A stretch of 64,000 nucleotides of DNA from the NCBI RefSeq assembly GCF_030269325.1, contig NZ_BSTD01000007.1, positions 434,001-498,000 on the forward strand. Direction: 5' to 3'. Position 1 is the first letter of the stretch. Each line of letters opens with the position of its first letter. The translations under genes and the position numbers were made by a program. Below are positions 51,101 through 59,259 of this stretch, one piece after another. Source of the stretch: Amycolatopsis sp. NBRC 101858. Its GTDB lineage: Bacteria > Actinomycetota > Actinomycetes > Mycobacteriales > Pseudonocardiaceae. The notes below the pieces were generated by a model. It did no database searches and was not told where the DNA came from. It saw nothing but the letters and a program-made list of their open reading frames with translations.

Positions 51101-51814
51101 GGGCACCGTGGCGAGAACGGCCGGTTTCCCCTTGGCGGGAACGGAAACCAGCCGGTTTCCCGTGACGCCGACAATGCCGGAGCCGCTCGGGACAGCGGAG
51201 GTGATCTGGCCTGGTGTGGTCACGTCCGCGTCGATCCGGCCGGTGGCCAGGTTCGCGGTGAGCAGCCGGGTCTGTCCGTCCAGGGCGACGGTGAACACCG
51301 CGGCGTCGCCGGTGCCGCAGCCGGGCGAGTAGTACTTGAGGCCGACACCGCCCGCCAGGGCGCGCACGGCACCGGTGCCGAGGTCGACGGAGTAGGCGAA
51401 CGCGCCGTGGTCGCGCGCGGCCTGGGTGTTCACCGCCGACGCGGGCAGGATCGCGACCGCGGCGTACTTCCCGTCACCGGACACGCACTGGTAGCCGGTC
51501 CACGAGCCGTCGTCGAACCCGGCCGGGTGGATGAGGGCAGCCTCCTGCCACGCGAACCCGGCGGCTTCCCGGCCCAGTTCGACGTGGTAGCCCTGGGCGT
51601 CGCCGTAGCCATCGACCGCGAGGTCGGCGGATTTCGCCGCGTCCGGCCCGAAATCCGCCGGTTTCGGTGCGAGGGCCGCTTGCGCGGGCGCGGCGGGCTT
51701 TTGCGCCGCGCCCGCCACCGCAGTGGCGGAGCCGAGCAACGCGAGCACGCTGACCAGAACCGTCAGACCGTGGAAAACGGACAATCTTCGAGCGCGCACG
51801 ATCCCACCGGACAC
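45152..51814 (-). CDS. giant secreted RHS-repeat toxin with lysozyme-like segment
   Basis: 2220 residues from the GTG at 51814, which has GGGGAGGG 6 bases upstream. A Sec signal peptide (RLSVFHGLTVLVSVLALLGSATAVAGAA) precedes about 370 residues of N-terminal beta-rich sequence. Next is a transglycosylase-like part (SIFEGIMAQESNWSQASWHAP to GYGISQV and WNQLYSAG) with a catalytic-type Glu, then a carbohydrate-binding-like part, then many YD/RHS repeats (from about residue 1020). The RHS core SGLVYLRARYYDPATALFLSVDP ends near 45700. The last about 160 residues carry a hydrophobic segment and a variable tail (NEIVRRVRQLTGKTLTNADRR, WHGNIHDLGGRYQEILREG), the candidate toxin. The 4-base overlap with the next gene is typical of a toxin/immunity pair. 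Confidence 0.85.
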   Translation of the reverse strand: MSGGIVRARRLSVFHGLTVLVSVLALLGSATAVAGAAQKPAAPAQAALAPKPADFGPDAAKSADLAVDGYGDAQGYHVELGREAAGFAWQEAALIHPAGFDDGSWTGYQCVSGDGKYAAVAILPASAVNTQAARDHGAFAYSVDLGTGAVRALAGGVGLKYYSPGCGTGDAAVFTVALDGQTRLLTANLATGRIDADVTTPGQITSAVPSGSGIVGVTGNRLVSVPAKGKPAVLATVPGDVYDVRPAADGGVGFLHVKPGTRTATAAHEHAGAVTTLGSGDLTRLQLFQGRAGHAVLSGATPAAPGVLAAAGVRSVGDGGLAHGAETSSLDGDVLLSPDVDGRKPALLATKTGKVLAPAVPATTRAAFTAVPTYSAAPEPVQAPHADRLSPKADAAPATANSAQAQTPKCAVPPLNANRQVMQPNPAQVNWAVQLAEQGLLTGSAYTRPAGFGNMGLVAYAPNSDFPLIPLSHPAGGTNTVPRSIFEGIMAQESNWSQASWHAPAGTAGDPLIASYYGAGGDIVSINYAASDCGYGISQVTDGMHIGDHALSEHGQWKVAVDYQENIAAGLQILETTWNQLYSAGITANNADPRYLENWYFAAWAYNSGIQPNAANGNTTGCTPGPSCTGPHGTWGLGWTNNPANLDYPPNRDPYLQDTYADAAHPASWPYQERVLGWTASPLIRYGSAAYAKPTYNGGQHWVQPAPFTAMCSLSANQCDPNATNTSNPGASHCMLDDFQCWWHNPVTWIPGCATTCATSPYAVSGGSEPANPTQNPPTCSQDTAKVPSGSIIVDDEPNRLNLQGCGASNWSSNGTFTYTYGTNSAGDPIGAIDTHQLGTGLGGRVLFSHTEDGSNPALINTGVWTPNLPSLQYYKVKLHLPGLGAQATNVVYDINPGGGVAPWKIRVNQAWNSEQWVTIGTFAMTNGGNVTLNNNGSSIDNGGFGNSDFDVAFDAVAFVPQGGTPGQPIGGPPGIQDAPRGSNPAFIACGCAKRTAGDPVETSTGYFGQEFPDLATPGRGAALNFSRSYAEGIADPDGPDKALAADGPFGWGWTFSYNLSAVTDGPTGNVTVKQEDGSAVTFLDSGGTYTPAAPRFDATLVKTGSNYVYTRRGKAIFTFDAATGRPTAETDLAGSKASPAYQTTLAYDGSGHLWTITDPGGRKYTLTWTGNHITGLADTAGRQITYGYDGNSDLTDVYGVGTTRTPVLKDDDHAKYTYDANHLMTSMRTPANFAGPAAAVTSMVYDSAERVHTQTDPNGHTTTFTYGPDGGLAAGQTLTTDPAGHKKLDTYQNGLLVSETKGYGTADAGTTSYTYDPLTLGVSTQTDPDGGVETFTYDDRGNKTSESNALGFTTNYVYDDAGNPLETIDANGVATVDQYDQTGHLPAGAAGVLDLTSTTITRANNVVESTTGNFGPAPVRTANFYYDDAAHPADQTRVVDPDGKTTTTAFDAFGDKVSVTDPAGDRTQSGYDTATGWLTSSVDENGTAAGVNPGCTPPAKGCTNYHQDAHGNVTATTDPLNHTTSATFDADDNKTSTTDADHRTTITTFDPAGERVKVTQPDNTTQITEYNPDGTIADTIDGLNAKTTYGYDGQGREDSRTDPDNRTTSSHPDPAGHVLTSTDALGRVTTIGYDPAGETKSVKYSDGVTPNVTYGYDPDGHRVTMTDGTGTSTWTYDAFGEVIAQTQGSGATVGYGYDDDGNQTSITYPGQTTPVLRTFDDAGRLKTVTDWNSNKTTFGYDNDGIPRTTSYPNGTTVTDGVDDTGRLTSTTAVTGTTTVLSATYGRDPIGQLSTRAVGSASQSFGYNPKEQLASDGSASYTTDAADNPTTVGAATQAFDAAGQLCWSLPSGTASNPACATPPTGATAVTHDGIGNRKTAGPAAYAYDQASRLTAFTGPATSATYRYDGNGLRASKTVGGVTSTFVWDNGDTPNILTDGTAGYLYGPGRLPIEQIGGAASSWFVHDQIGSTLALLNSAGAVAGSYTYTPYGVAGSAGSVSTPLRYTGQYTDSESGLVYLRARYYDPATALFLSVDPLLDTTRTPYAYAGGNPLLYADRTGLSFWDSLGWGLAIGGAIIGGVGCAILEPCGAIVAAGVGVAEVGVAAVGLGAAAGAGAAVLMGGAMYAATGGDGGLDDSILRDWDKGDNYDDDGRTTSKSREYQQKEVDGAWNEIVRRVRQLTGKTLTNADRRAWHGNIHDLGGRYQEILREGLRMFGCGE

Positions 51815-52070
51815 GGCAGACCCTCCCCCTGAACGAGCGGCCGCCGGAATTCCGGGGCGCCACCGGGAAATGTAACCGGCGGCCTTTCCTCGCCCATCGA
51901 CCATTGGAGTGATCTTCGAAGCCGCGCGGCCAACAGGACAAACCGGCACGAACATCTCGCCGCCCTCGAAACCGGCCGCTTCGGACGACCAGAACCCTGA
52001 ATACGTCTGGCCATTTCCGGCAAGGCGTGGCAATACTGGAACTCCCCCACCGAAGAGGTGATTTCCGGTA

Positions 52071-53279
52071 ATGACGAAGAAGACACTCCTTGCCGTCGCG
52101 ACAATCATTTCCCTGATTTCCGGCAGCACGAATACGGCCGTCGCGGAAACCGATTCCTCCGCGCACCGGCCGATTTCGGCCTGGTCGCCGAGCATGACGA
52201 TCGGCGGCCCGAACTTCACCGACCGGACGCTGCGGATGGTCGTCCACCCCAGCGTCGGCGGTGACGCGCTACGCGTGCACCTGTCGAACCTGCGCGGCAC
52301 CACCCCTCTCGCCGTCGGCGGCGTCAGCCTCGCCCTGCAGGCCGGGCAGGCGACCGCCGTCGAGGGATCCCGGCGCACGGTCACGTTCTCGCGCGCGAGA
52401 ACGCTGACGATCCCGGCGGGCCAGGAGGTCGTCAGCGACCCGGTGGCGCTGCCGGTGCGCGCGGAGCAGAACCTGCTCGTGAGCCTGTACCTGCCCCAGG
52501 CCACCAGCTCGGCGACCTGGCACTCCGACGCCTTCGACGTCTCCTACCTCTCGAAGCCGGGCGACCACGCGGCCGACACCGACGACGGGAACTACGTCAC
52601 CGCCACGACTTCCTGGTACTACCTGTCCGGTTTGGACGTCGTCTCCCCCGCCGCCACCGGCACCGTGGTGACCTTCGGCGACTCCATCACCGACGGCTAC
52701 AACACCCCGGCGAGCGTCTACCGCCGCTGGCCCGACGACCTCGCGCGCCGGCTGGCCGGGTCCCACCCGGCCGCGGTCGTCGACGCCGGGATCGGCGGCA
52801 ACCGGGTGCTGACCGACGTGCCGAACATCTGGCAGGGCGTCAGCGCGCTGAAGCGGTTCGCCCACGACGCGCTGGCGCAGCCCGGCGTGCGGACCGTCAT
52901 CCTCATGGAAGGCATCAACGACATCGGGAACAACGCCGGCCCGGACGGCGGGCCGCTCACCGCGCAGCAGCTGATCGACGGCTACCGCGCGCTGATCCGG
53001 CAGGCGCACGCGGCCGGGGTGCGGATCCTCGGCGGGACGCTGCTGCCGGACAAGGGCGCCGGCTACTACAGCGAACCCGCCGAGGCGATCCGCCAGGCGG
53101 CGAACGCGTGGATCCGCACCAGCGGGCAGTTCGACGGCGTCGCCGACTTCGACCGGGCGCTGCAAGACCCCTCCGATCCCGCGGCCCTGCGGGCCGGCTT
53201 CGACTCGGGTGATCACCTCCACCCGAACGAAGCCGGCATGCAGGCCATGGCCGACGCGGTCGACCTGCGGCTGCTCTGA
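52071..53279 (+). CDS. secreted SGNH/GDSL hydrolase
   Basis: 402 residues. A signal peptide (cleaved near 25, AVA-ET) is followed by an N-terminal jelly-roll-like domain (about 35-190). The SGNH domain starts at TFGDSITDGY with Ser205; GIGGNR (241-245) and GINDIG with Asn283 give blocks II and III, and DHLHPN with Asp381/His384 gives the catalytic dyad. It resembles bacterial lipase/esterase-like carbohydrate acetylesterases. It is divergent from the RHS gene (256 non-coding bases between) and convergent with the beta-helix gene. Its substrate is unknown. Confidence 0.85.
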   Translation: MTKKTLLAVATIISLISGSTNTAVAETDSSAHRPISAWSPSMTIGGPNFTDRTLRMVVHPSVGGDALRVHLSNLRGTTPLAVGGVSLALQAGQATAVEGSRRTVTFSRARTLTIPAGQEVVSDPVALPVRAEQNLLVSLYLPQATSSATWHSDAFDVSYLSKPGDHAADTDDGNYVTATTSWYYLSGLDVVSPAATGTVVTFGDSITDGYNTPASVYRRWPDDLARRLAGSHPAAVVDAGIGGNRVLTDVPNIWQGVSALKRFAHDALAQPGVRTVILMEGINDIGNNAGPDGGPLTAQQLIDGYRALIRQAHAAGVRILGGTLLPDKGAGYYSEPAEAIRQAANAWIRTSGQFDGVADFDRALQDPSDPAALRAGFDSGDHLHPNEAGMQAMADAVDLRLL

Positions 53280-53298
53280 CTTCAGGCGGCTTCTGACT

Positions 53299-55905
53299 TC
53301 AAGAAATGCGGAAGCCGTCCACCAGGAAATAGGTTCCGCTCTTCTTGGAAACGGTCAGCGTGTGCCGCCCGGCGGCGAGCCCGGTCACCGAATAAACGGG
53401 GACCCGGGTTTGCCGCTGGGCGGTGTTCGCACTGACCGTTCCCTTCGCAACCCCGTCGAGCGTGACGGCGATATCCCCTTCGTCGGAATTCGTCTCGGTG
53501 AGGAGGCTGATCCCCGTCCCGGTGAAGGTGATCGACGCCGCATCGCCGTCCTGCTGGGTGTAGTGCACCCCGCCGTCGAGGTCGCCGTAGGTGCGTGAAC
53601 CGCTCGAGGCCCAGCTCCCGGTGTAGGCGATCCGCAGATCGTCGTCGTCGAGCACCTTGCCCGGCGGGGTGCCCGGCCCGGCCGCGTCGATGATCGCCTG
53701 GGCCGCGGGCGGCCAGCGGCCGTCGGTGACCACAGTGGACGGTTCGAGGTCGATGTCCGTGCCGCTGTTGTTGTAGCGGTCGGTGTCGGTGAAGTTGCCG
53801 TGGATGGTGTCGTCGTGGATGGTCGGCGTCCACAGGTTCAGCCACAGCGAGCCGTTGCTGAACTTCACCACGTTGTCGTGGGTGTTCCACAGCGAGCTGC
53901 CCTCGTCGTGGTAGATCATGTTGCAGCCGTTGATGCATTCGCCGAGCACGTTGCCGACGAATTCCGACCCCGATGCCTGGCCGCCGAGGGTGTAGATCGG
54001 GCCGCCGTCGAACAGCACGCCCATCACGCTGTGCACGTGGTTGCCGACGACGTGGTTGCCGCCGGTGTAGGTCGTGCCGTGCAGGCACGGGTCGGGCAGG
54101 CCCTGCTTGGCCTGCAGCGCGCAGCTCGACGCCCAGCCCCAGCCCCAGCCGATCGAGACGCCCGAGTACGGCGTGTAGCCGATGTCGTTGTGGGACAGCG
54201 TGGTCCCGCGGCTGTGGCCGACCCAGACGCCGACGGCGTCCTGGTACTCCTGCCCCGGCCGCTGGACGACGTTGCCGGCCACGGTGTTGCCGCTGGTCAT
54301 CAGCGACAGCTGGGTCTGGTAGTAGTCGTCGACCTCCCCGACCGCGACGCCGCTGCCGCCGAGGTCGGTGATCGAGCTGCCGGACACGGTCGAGTCCTGG
54401 GTCTGGTCGGCGAGGTCGATGCCGCTGGTCCCGGTGTGCTGCACGGTCACGCCGGTGAAGGCGATCCGGGCGCCGCGGTGCACCTGCACGGCGGCGGGGA
54501 TCCGGGTCGGCGTCCGGGTGGCCGGGTCCCACAGGATCCCGGCCTGGTTGTCGATGTAGCCCGCGGTGCTCGGGGCGGTCCAGGTCGTGTAGGCGAAGGT
54601 GATGCCTTCGAACGCGATGTCGTGCACCGGCGCGACGACGTCGGGGATGACGGTGACGGCGTCGATCAGCAGGTAGTCGCCCCCGGCCTTGACCACGCGG
54701 ACGGTGTGCTTGCCCTTGGCCAGCCCGGTGACCGAGACGACGGCCTGCTGCGCGAGGCGTTCGCCGCTCTTGGCCGACACCGTCTGCTTCTTTACGCCGT
54801 CGACGTAGACGTCGATGTCGCCTTCGTCGGAGTTCGTCTCGGTCAGCATCTGGATTCCGGTGCCGGTGAAGGGGTAGCTGAAGGCGTCGCCGTTGTTCTG
54901 GGTGTAGTGGACGTCGGCGTTCAGGTCGCCCAGGTGCCGGTCGCTGGAGTAGTTCCAGCTGCCGGTGTAGGTCGCGCGCCAGTCGGTGTCGTTGAGCGGC
55001 GCGAGGTGCCCGGGGGTGCCGGCCAGGTCGAGCAGTTCCGGCGCGACGGGCAGTTCGACGTCGGCCTTCGCGAGGTCCTCACCGGGCCGGGGCACGTAGT
55101 AGAGGAACCCGGCGTCGCCGTCGAGGTAGAACTGGCCGGGGGTGCCGAGCAGCTGGTAGGCGTTTTCGAGCCAGGTCACGCGGTCGAGGCTCGGCAGGCC
55201 GGCGCCGTTGAACGGGAAGCTGGGGTTGGGGACCGAGGTGTGGTTGTTGGTCCAGCACCCGGGGTCGACGGTCAGCGCCGAGCCGCCCGACGCGCCGGGC
55301 GTGATCGAGGCGAGCGGGCAGCGCAGCTGCTTCCAGCCGTTGTTGGCGACGACCTCGACCCCGGCGGCGTTCGTCCAGGACGTGAAGGACGCGTCGGCGG
55401 TGGTGAACCCGGTGGCGGACACGGAGAACCCGCCCGGGTCCTGGGCGGTGCGGGCGCGCACCGCGCGGACGCCGTTCACGAACAGCTCCCGGCTCGCGGT
55501 CCCTTTCGGCACCGGCGCGCGGTAGATGTTCTTGGTGGCGTCGGTCTTCCGGAAGGCGCCGACCTTCAGGGCGCCGCTGAAGACGGGCGTCTGGCCGGGC
55601 GCCGCGCGGTAGACGACGCGGTGTCCCGGCCGGCCGGAGTCCTGCACGCCCAGCCGCAGCGGCGTGGTCAGCGAGTAGGTACCACCGCGCAGTTCGACGA
55701 CGACGTCACCGGCGGCCCGCGGGACGAGCCCGCGGACGCGGTCGCGGGCCGTGGCGAGGTCGCACGGGACGGCGGAGCTGCAGGCGGAGCCGTGGCCGGA
55801 CGGGGCGGCGTAGAGGACGTCCGGGGGTCTTCCGGGAGTGGCGCCGACAGCCGCGACAACGGCTGCGGCGGTGACCAGGTGCGCGACGGCGGTGGCGATT
55901 CGCAT
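53299..55905 (-). CDS. secreted right-handed beta-helix protein with duplicated CBM-like module
   Basis: 868 residues from ATG 55905; upstream in-frame ATG at 56040 would add a non-signal tail. A signal peptide (about 1-25) precedes a beta-helix: SGHGSACSSAVPCDLATARDRVRGLVPRAAGDVVVELRGGTYSL, then repeated G(V/I)xVGxxxD/N ladder sequence such as TSGIDLADQTQDSTVSGSSITDLGGSGVAVGE. An about 115-residue module (YTGSWNYSSDRHLGDLNADVHYTQNNGDAF to YLLIDAVTVIP) is inserted midway and a close copy ends the protein (YTGSWASSGSRTYGDLDGGVHYTQ to YFLVDGFRIS). It is likely a polysaccharide lyase or glycoside hydrolase; no catalytic set could be assigned. Confidence 0.78.
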   Translation of the reverse strand: MRIATAVAHLVTAAAVVAAVGATPGRPPDVLYAAPSGHGSACSSAVPCDLATARDRVRGLVPRAAGDVVVELRGGTYSLTTPLRLGVQDSGRPGHRVVYRAAPGQTPVFSGALKVGAFRKTDATKNIYRAPVPKGTASRELFVNGVRAVRARTAQDPGGFSVSATGFTTADASFTSWTNAAGVEVVANNGWKQLRCPLASITPGASGGSALTVDPGCWTNNHTSVPNPSFPFNGAGLPSLDRVTWLENAYQLLGTPGQFYLDGDAGFLYYVPRPGEDLAKADVELPVAPELLDLAGTPGHLAPLNDTDWRATYTGSWNYSSDRHLGDLNADVHYTQNNGDAFSYPFTGTGIQMLTETNSDEGDIDVYVDGVKKQTVSAKSGERLAQQAVVSVTGLAKGKHTVRVVKAGGDYLLIDAVTVIPDVVAPVHDIAFEGITFAYTTWTAPSTAGYIDNQAGILWDPATRTPTRIPAAVQVHRGARIAFTGVTVQHTGTSGIDLADQTQDSTVSGSSITDLGGSGVAVGEVDDYYQTQLSLMTSGNTVAGNVVQRPGQEYQDAVGVWVGHSRGTTLSHNDIGYTPYSGVSIGWGWGWASSCALQAKQGLPDPCLHGTTYTGGNHVVGNHVHSVMGVLFDGGPIYTLGGQASGSEFVGNVLGECINGCNMIYHDEGSSLWNTHDNVVKFSNGSLWLNLWTPTIHDDTIHGNFTDTDRYNNSGTDIDLEPSTVVTDGRWPPAAQAIIDAAGPGTPPGKVLDDDDLRIAYTGSWASSGSRTYGDLDGGVHYTQQDGDAASITFTGTGISLLTETNSDEGDIAVTLDGVAKGTVSANTAQRQTRVPVYSVTGLAAGRHTLTVSKKSGTYFLVDGFRIS

Positions 55906-56065
55906 CGGGGATCTCCGGCGGGTCAGCGGACAAACATCAGATGAATATAGCTCGGAGTCCGGCGCTGCGGGACACCTGATTTCGACTCTGATAGCCGCCT
56001 GATCCGGGCAGATGCCCGGGTTGTGGCCCGAATGGGACAATGCAGGACAGGATCCGCTGCCGCTC

Positions 56066-56094
56066 TTGACAGCGCAGAGTTCCTACCTTTGGCT
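56066..56094 (+). promoter_or_regulatory. sigma-70-like promoter of the aromatic hydroxylase gene
   Basis: TTGACA (56066-56071) is 17 bases before TTGGCT (56089-56094), about 65 bases ahead of the monooxygenase ATG. A second -10-like TACCCT at 56114-56119 lies closer to the gene. The rest of the 253-base gap (55906-56158) shows no other clear feature. Confidence 0.4.
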
Positions 56095-56158
56095 GTCCCC
56101 GGCGGCGCTCACGTACCCTGCGCGATGACGATCACGCCGACCCGCGGGGAGCCTCGCC

Positions 56159-57778
56159 ATGACGAGCAGCACCGAGCACGTGGAGACCACCGAGGTCGTC
56201 ATCGCCGGCGGCGGGCCGGTCGGGCTGACCCTCGCCCACGAACTCGGCTCCCGCGGTATCGGCTGCGTCCTGCTCGAACCGCGGCCGGAACCGAGCCTCG
56301 CTTCGCCGCGGTGCAAGCAGATGAACCCCCGCTCGATGGAGATCTTCCGGCGCCTCGGCATCGCCGACGCCGTCCGCGGCAACGCGCGCCTGCCCTTCGG
56401 GTGGTCCGACTCGGCGGTCTTCTGCACCGCGCTCACCGGGCACCGGCTGGAACGCTTCGACGGCGTCTTCGCCCTCAGCGACGTCCAGCGCCCCGACCTG
56501 GCCGAACCCGCGCTGTGGTGCGCGCAGAACCACGTCGAGGAGGCCTTGCGCGACACCCTCACCCGGCGCGAAACGGTCAGCGCGCGCTGGGGCTGGACCC
56601 TGACCGGCGTCGAGCAGGACGCCACCGGCGTCACCGCCACCGCGACGGACGACGCGGGCCGGGAGCGCGTCGTGCGGGGCCGCTACCTGGTCGGCGCCGA
56701 CGGCGCCCGCAGCGCCGTGCGGCGGGCCTGCGGCATCCCGCTGACCGGGCGGAGCCACGAGATCCGGAACGTGCAGGTGATCTTCGACGCGCCGGGGCTG
56801 TCCGCGCGCCACCGCCTGGGCCGCGCCGTGCAGTACTGGGTCGTCAACCCCGAAGTCAACGGCCTGATGGGCATGCTGACCACCGACGACCTGTGGTGGG
56901 CCATCATCATCAACGCCCGCGAAGACGCCGACGCCGCGTGGTACGAGCGGGCGGTCCACCGCATGATCGGCGCCGAAGAACCCATCACCGTCACCGCGAC
57001 CGATCCCTGGACCGCCCGGATGCTGGTGGCCGACCGCTACCGGGACGGCCGCTGTTTCCTCGCCGGTGACGCCGCCCACCAGAACCCGCCGTGGGGTGGA
57101 TTCGGTGCCAACACGGGCATCGGGGACGCCGCCGACCTCGGCTGGAAGCTCACGGCCGCTTTGCGCGGGTGGGCCGGCGACGACCTGCTCGACTCGTACG
57201 AGACCGAACGCCGTCCCATCGCCCGGCGCGCGATCGCCGAGGCCGAGCGGAACATGCGGGTGCTGACCGGCGAGCTCGCGGTGCCGGGGTTGGACGGCGA
57301 CGGACCGGACGGCCGGGCCCTGCGTGCCAAGACGGCGGAGCTGATCCGGCAGGCCAAGACCGCCGAGATGTACACCCTCGGTTTCGTGCTCGGCACCGCG
57401 TACCCGGGCTCGCCGATCGTCCTCCCCGACGACGGCCCGGCGCCGGCGTCCACCGGGACGGAGTACCGGCCGTCCGGCGCCCCGGGCAACCGGCTGCCGC
57501 ACCAGTGGCTCAGCCGGAACCGGTCACTCCAGGACGAGCTCGGTCCCGGCTTCACGCTCCTGGAGATCGCGGCACCACCGGCACCGGAGTGGGAACCGGC
57601 CGCAGCGACGGCCGGCGTGCCGTTGACCCGGTACCGGCTCAACCGGCCGGACCTGCACGGTCTTTACGCCGCCCGGTACGTCCTGGTCAGGCCCGACGGG
57701 TACATCGCGTGGCGCGGCGAGGCTTCGCCCGGTGACCCGCGCGCGGTGCTGGACCACGCCCGGGGACAACACGGCTGA
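56159..57778 (+). CDS. FAD-dependent aromatic hydroxylase (MhpA/polyketide type)
   Basis: 539 residues. N-terminal FAD motif VVIAGGGPVGLTLAHELGSRGI; middle region CKQMNPRSMEIFRRLGIADAVR; second FAD site GRCFLAGDAAHQNPPWGGFGANTGIGDAADLGWKLTAAL; a thioredoxin-like C-terminal domain (about 440-539) of the PheA/TIM-hydroxylase group, with LVRPDGYIAWRG. These features match class A hydroxylases of aromatic polyketides and of 3-(3-hydroxyphenyl)propionate. It is isolated between a beta-helix gene and arsenic genes, so its substrate is not suggested by context. Confidence 0.85.
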   Translation: MTSSTEHVETTEVVIAGGGPVGLTLAHELGSRGIGCVLLEPRPEPSLASPRCKQMNPRSMEIFRRLGIADAVRGNARLPFGWSDSAVFCTALTGHRLERFDGVFALSDVQRPDLAEPALWCAQNHVEEALRDTLTRRETVSARWGWTLTGVEQDATGVTATATDDAGRERVVRGRYLVGADGARSAVRRACGIPLTGRSHEIRNVQVIFDAPGLSARHRLGRAVQYWVVNPEVNGLMGMLTTDDLWWAIIINAREDADAAWYERAVHRMIGAEEPITVTATDPWTARMLVADRYRDGRCFLAGDAAHQNPPWGGFGANTGIGDAADLGWKLTAALRGWAGDDLLDSYETERRPIARRAIAEAERNMRVLTGELAVPGLDGDGPDGRALRAKTAELIRQAKTAEMYTLGFVLGTAYPGSPIVLPDDGPAPASTGTEYRPSGAPGNRLPHQWLSRNRSLQDELGPGFTLLEIAAPPAPEWEPAAATAGVPLTRYRLNRPDLHGLYAARYVLVRPDGYIAWRGEASPGDPRAVLDHARGQHG

Positions 57779-57790
57779 CCCGCGCCCGGT

Positions 57791-58201
57791 TCACGCCTGC
57801 GCGGCCAGAAGCTCGGCGAGCAGCTCCCGCACCCGGCGGTCGATCTCGTCGCGGATCGGCCGGATGGCCTCGATTCCCTTGCCCGCGGGGTCGTCGAGCT
57901 GCCAGTCCAGGTAGCGCTTGCCGGGGAAGATCGGGCACGCGTCGCCGCAGCCCATCGTGATCACCACGTCGGCGGCCTCGACCGCGTCCGTCGTCAGCTT
58001 CTTCGGGACCTCGCGGGACAGGTCGAGCCCGAGCTCGGTCATCGCCTCGCGGACGGCGGGGTTGATGCTGTCGGCCGGCGCGGAGCCGGCCGAGCGGACG
58101 TCGATCGCGCCGCCGGCGTGGTGGGCCAGCAGAGCCGCGGCCATCTGGGAGCGGCCGGCGTTGTGCACGCAGACGAAGAGGACTTCGGGCTTGTGAGTCA
58201 T
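57791..58201 (-). CDS. arsC: arsenate reductase, low-molecular-weight phosphatase fold
   Basis: 136 residues. P-loop C11-VHNAGR17-S, then SAGSAPADSINPAV, VITMGCGDACPIFPGKRYLDWQLDDP with Cys84 and Cys88, and the catalytic Asp in that last segment. It reduces arsenate to arsenite by a redox-Cys relay; whether the reductant is thioredoxin or mycothiol cannot be told from sequence alone. ATG 58201 overlaps the acr3 stop by 4 bases, so arsR-acr3-arsC is a co-translated operon. Confidence 0.9.
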   Translation of the reverse strand: MTHKPEVLFVCVHNAGRSQMAAALLAHHAGGAIDVRSAGSAPADSINPAVREAMTELGLDLSREVPKKLTTDAVEAADVVITMGCGDACPIFPGKRYLDWQLDDPAGKGIEAIRPIRDEIDRRVRELLAELLAAQA

Positions 58202-59259
58202 CGAGGGCTCCCGGCGAAGCGGCGCCGCAGCGCAAGGGACACGTACACGAGGGCGACGAGCACCGGCACTTCGATCAGCGGCCCGACGACCCCCGCCAGC
58301 GCTTGCCCACTCGCGGCCCCGAAGGTCGCGATGGCCACGGCGATGGCGAGTTCGAAGTTGTTGCCCGCGGCGGTGAACGCGAGCGTCGTCGTGCGTTCGT
58401 AGCTCAGGCCCACGGCTTTGCCGAACGCGTAGGAGCCGGCCCACATCAGTCCGAAGTAGACCAGCAGCGGCACGGCGATCCGGACCACGTCCAGCGGCCG
58501 CGCGGTGATCTGTTCTCCTTGCAGGGCAAAGAGAATCACGATCGTGAACAGCAGTCCGTACAGCGCGGCCGGGCCGATCTTCGGCAGGAACCGCGTCTCG
58601 TACCAATCCCGGCCTCGAGCGCGTTCACCGAAGCGGCGGGTCAGGTATCCCGCGGCCAGCGGGATGCCCAGGAAGATCAGCACGCTCTTGGCGATCTGCC
58701 ACCCGGACACCGCCAGGTCGGCCTGCGGCAGACCGAGCCAGCCGGGCAGGACCGAAAGGTAGAACCAGCCCAGCAGCCCGAACGCGACCACCTGGAACAC
58801 CGAGTTCAACGCGACCAGCACGGCGGCGGCTTCGCGGTCGCCGCACGCGAGGTCGTTCCAGATGATCACCATCGCGATGCACCGCGCGAGGCCGACGATG
58901 ATCAGCCCGGTCCGGTACTCCGGCAGGTCCGGCAGCAGCACCCACGCCAGCGCGAACATCAGCGCCGGGCCGATGATCCAGTTCAGGACCAGGGACGGCC
59001 ACAGCAGCCGCCGGTCGCGGGTGACGGTGCCGAGCCGGTCATAGCGGACCTTCGCCAGCACCGGGTACATCATCACCAGCAGCCCGAGCGCGATCGGCAG
59101 CGAAATCCCGTCCACTTGCACCGCCGACAGCGCGGTGTTCAGCCCGGGAACCCCACGGCCGGCCAGCAGCCCGGCGACCATGGCGACCGCGATCCAGACC
59201 GGCAGCAGCTTGTCCATCATGGACAGACGAGGTGCCGTCCCGGTGTCGACGGAGGTCAC
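58198..59259 (-). CDS. acr3: ACR3-type arsenite efflux transporter
   Basis: 353 residues from a GTG. There are ten hydrophobic helices. The ACR3 hallmark Cys is in GLARCIAMVIIWNDLACGDREAAAVLVALNSVFQVVAFGLLGWFYL; FLGIPLAAGYLTRRFGERARG and LSYERTTTLAFTAAGNNFELAIAVAIATFG are also typical. It exports arsenite (antimonite less often). The start overlaps the arsR stop by 4 bases (GTGA) and the arsC start by 4 bases. Confidence 0.92.
   Translation of the reverse strand: MTSVDTGTAPRLSMMDKLLPVWIAVAMVAGLLAGRGVPGLNTALSAVQVDGISLPIALGLLVMMYPVLAKVRYDRLGTVTRDRRLLWPSLVLNWIIGPALMFALAWVLLPDLPEYRTGLIIVGLARCIAMVIIWNDLACGDREAAAVLVALNSVFQVVAFGLLGWFYLSVLPGWLGLPQADLAVSGWQIAKSVLIFLGIPLAAGYLTRRFGERARGRDWYETRFLPKIGPAALYGLLFTIVILFALQGEQITARPLDVVRIAVPLLVYFGLMWAGSYAFGKAVGLSYERTTTLAFTAAGNNFELAIAVAIATFGAASGQALAGVVGPLIEVPVLVALVYVSLALRRRFAGSPR

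Noticed and set aside
44679..51814. Type VI secretion RHS effector
   Set aside because: The protein has its own signal peptide, and no VgrG, PAAR or other T6SS genes are near.
45218..51832. A 2204-codon plus-strand frame opposite the RHS gene
   Set aside because: It is Val/Arg/Gly-rich with no motif. The minus strand carries a signal peptide, YD repeats and the RHS core.
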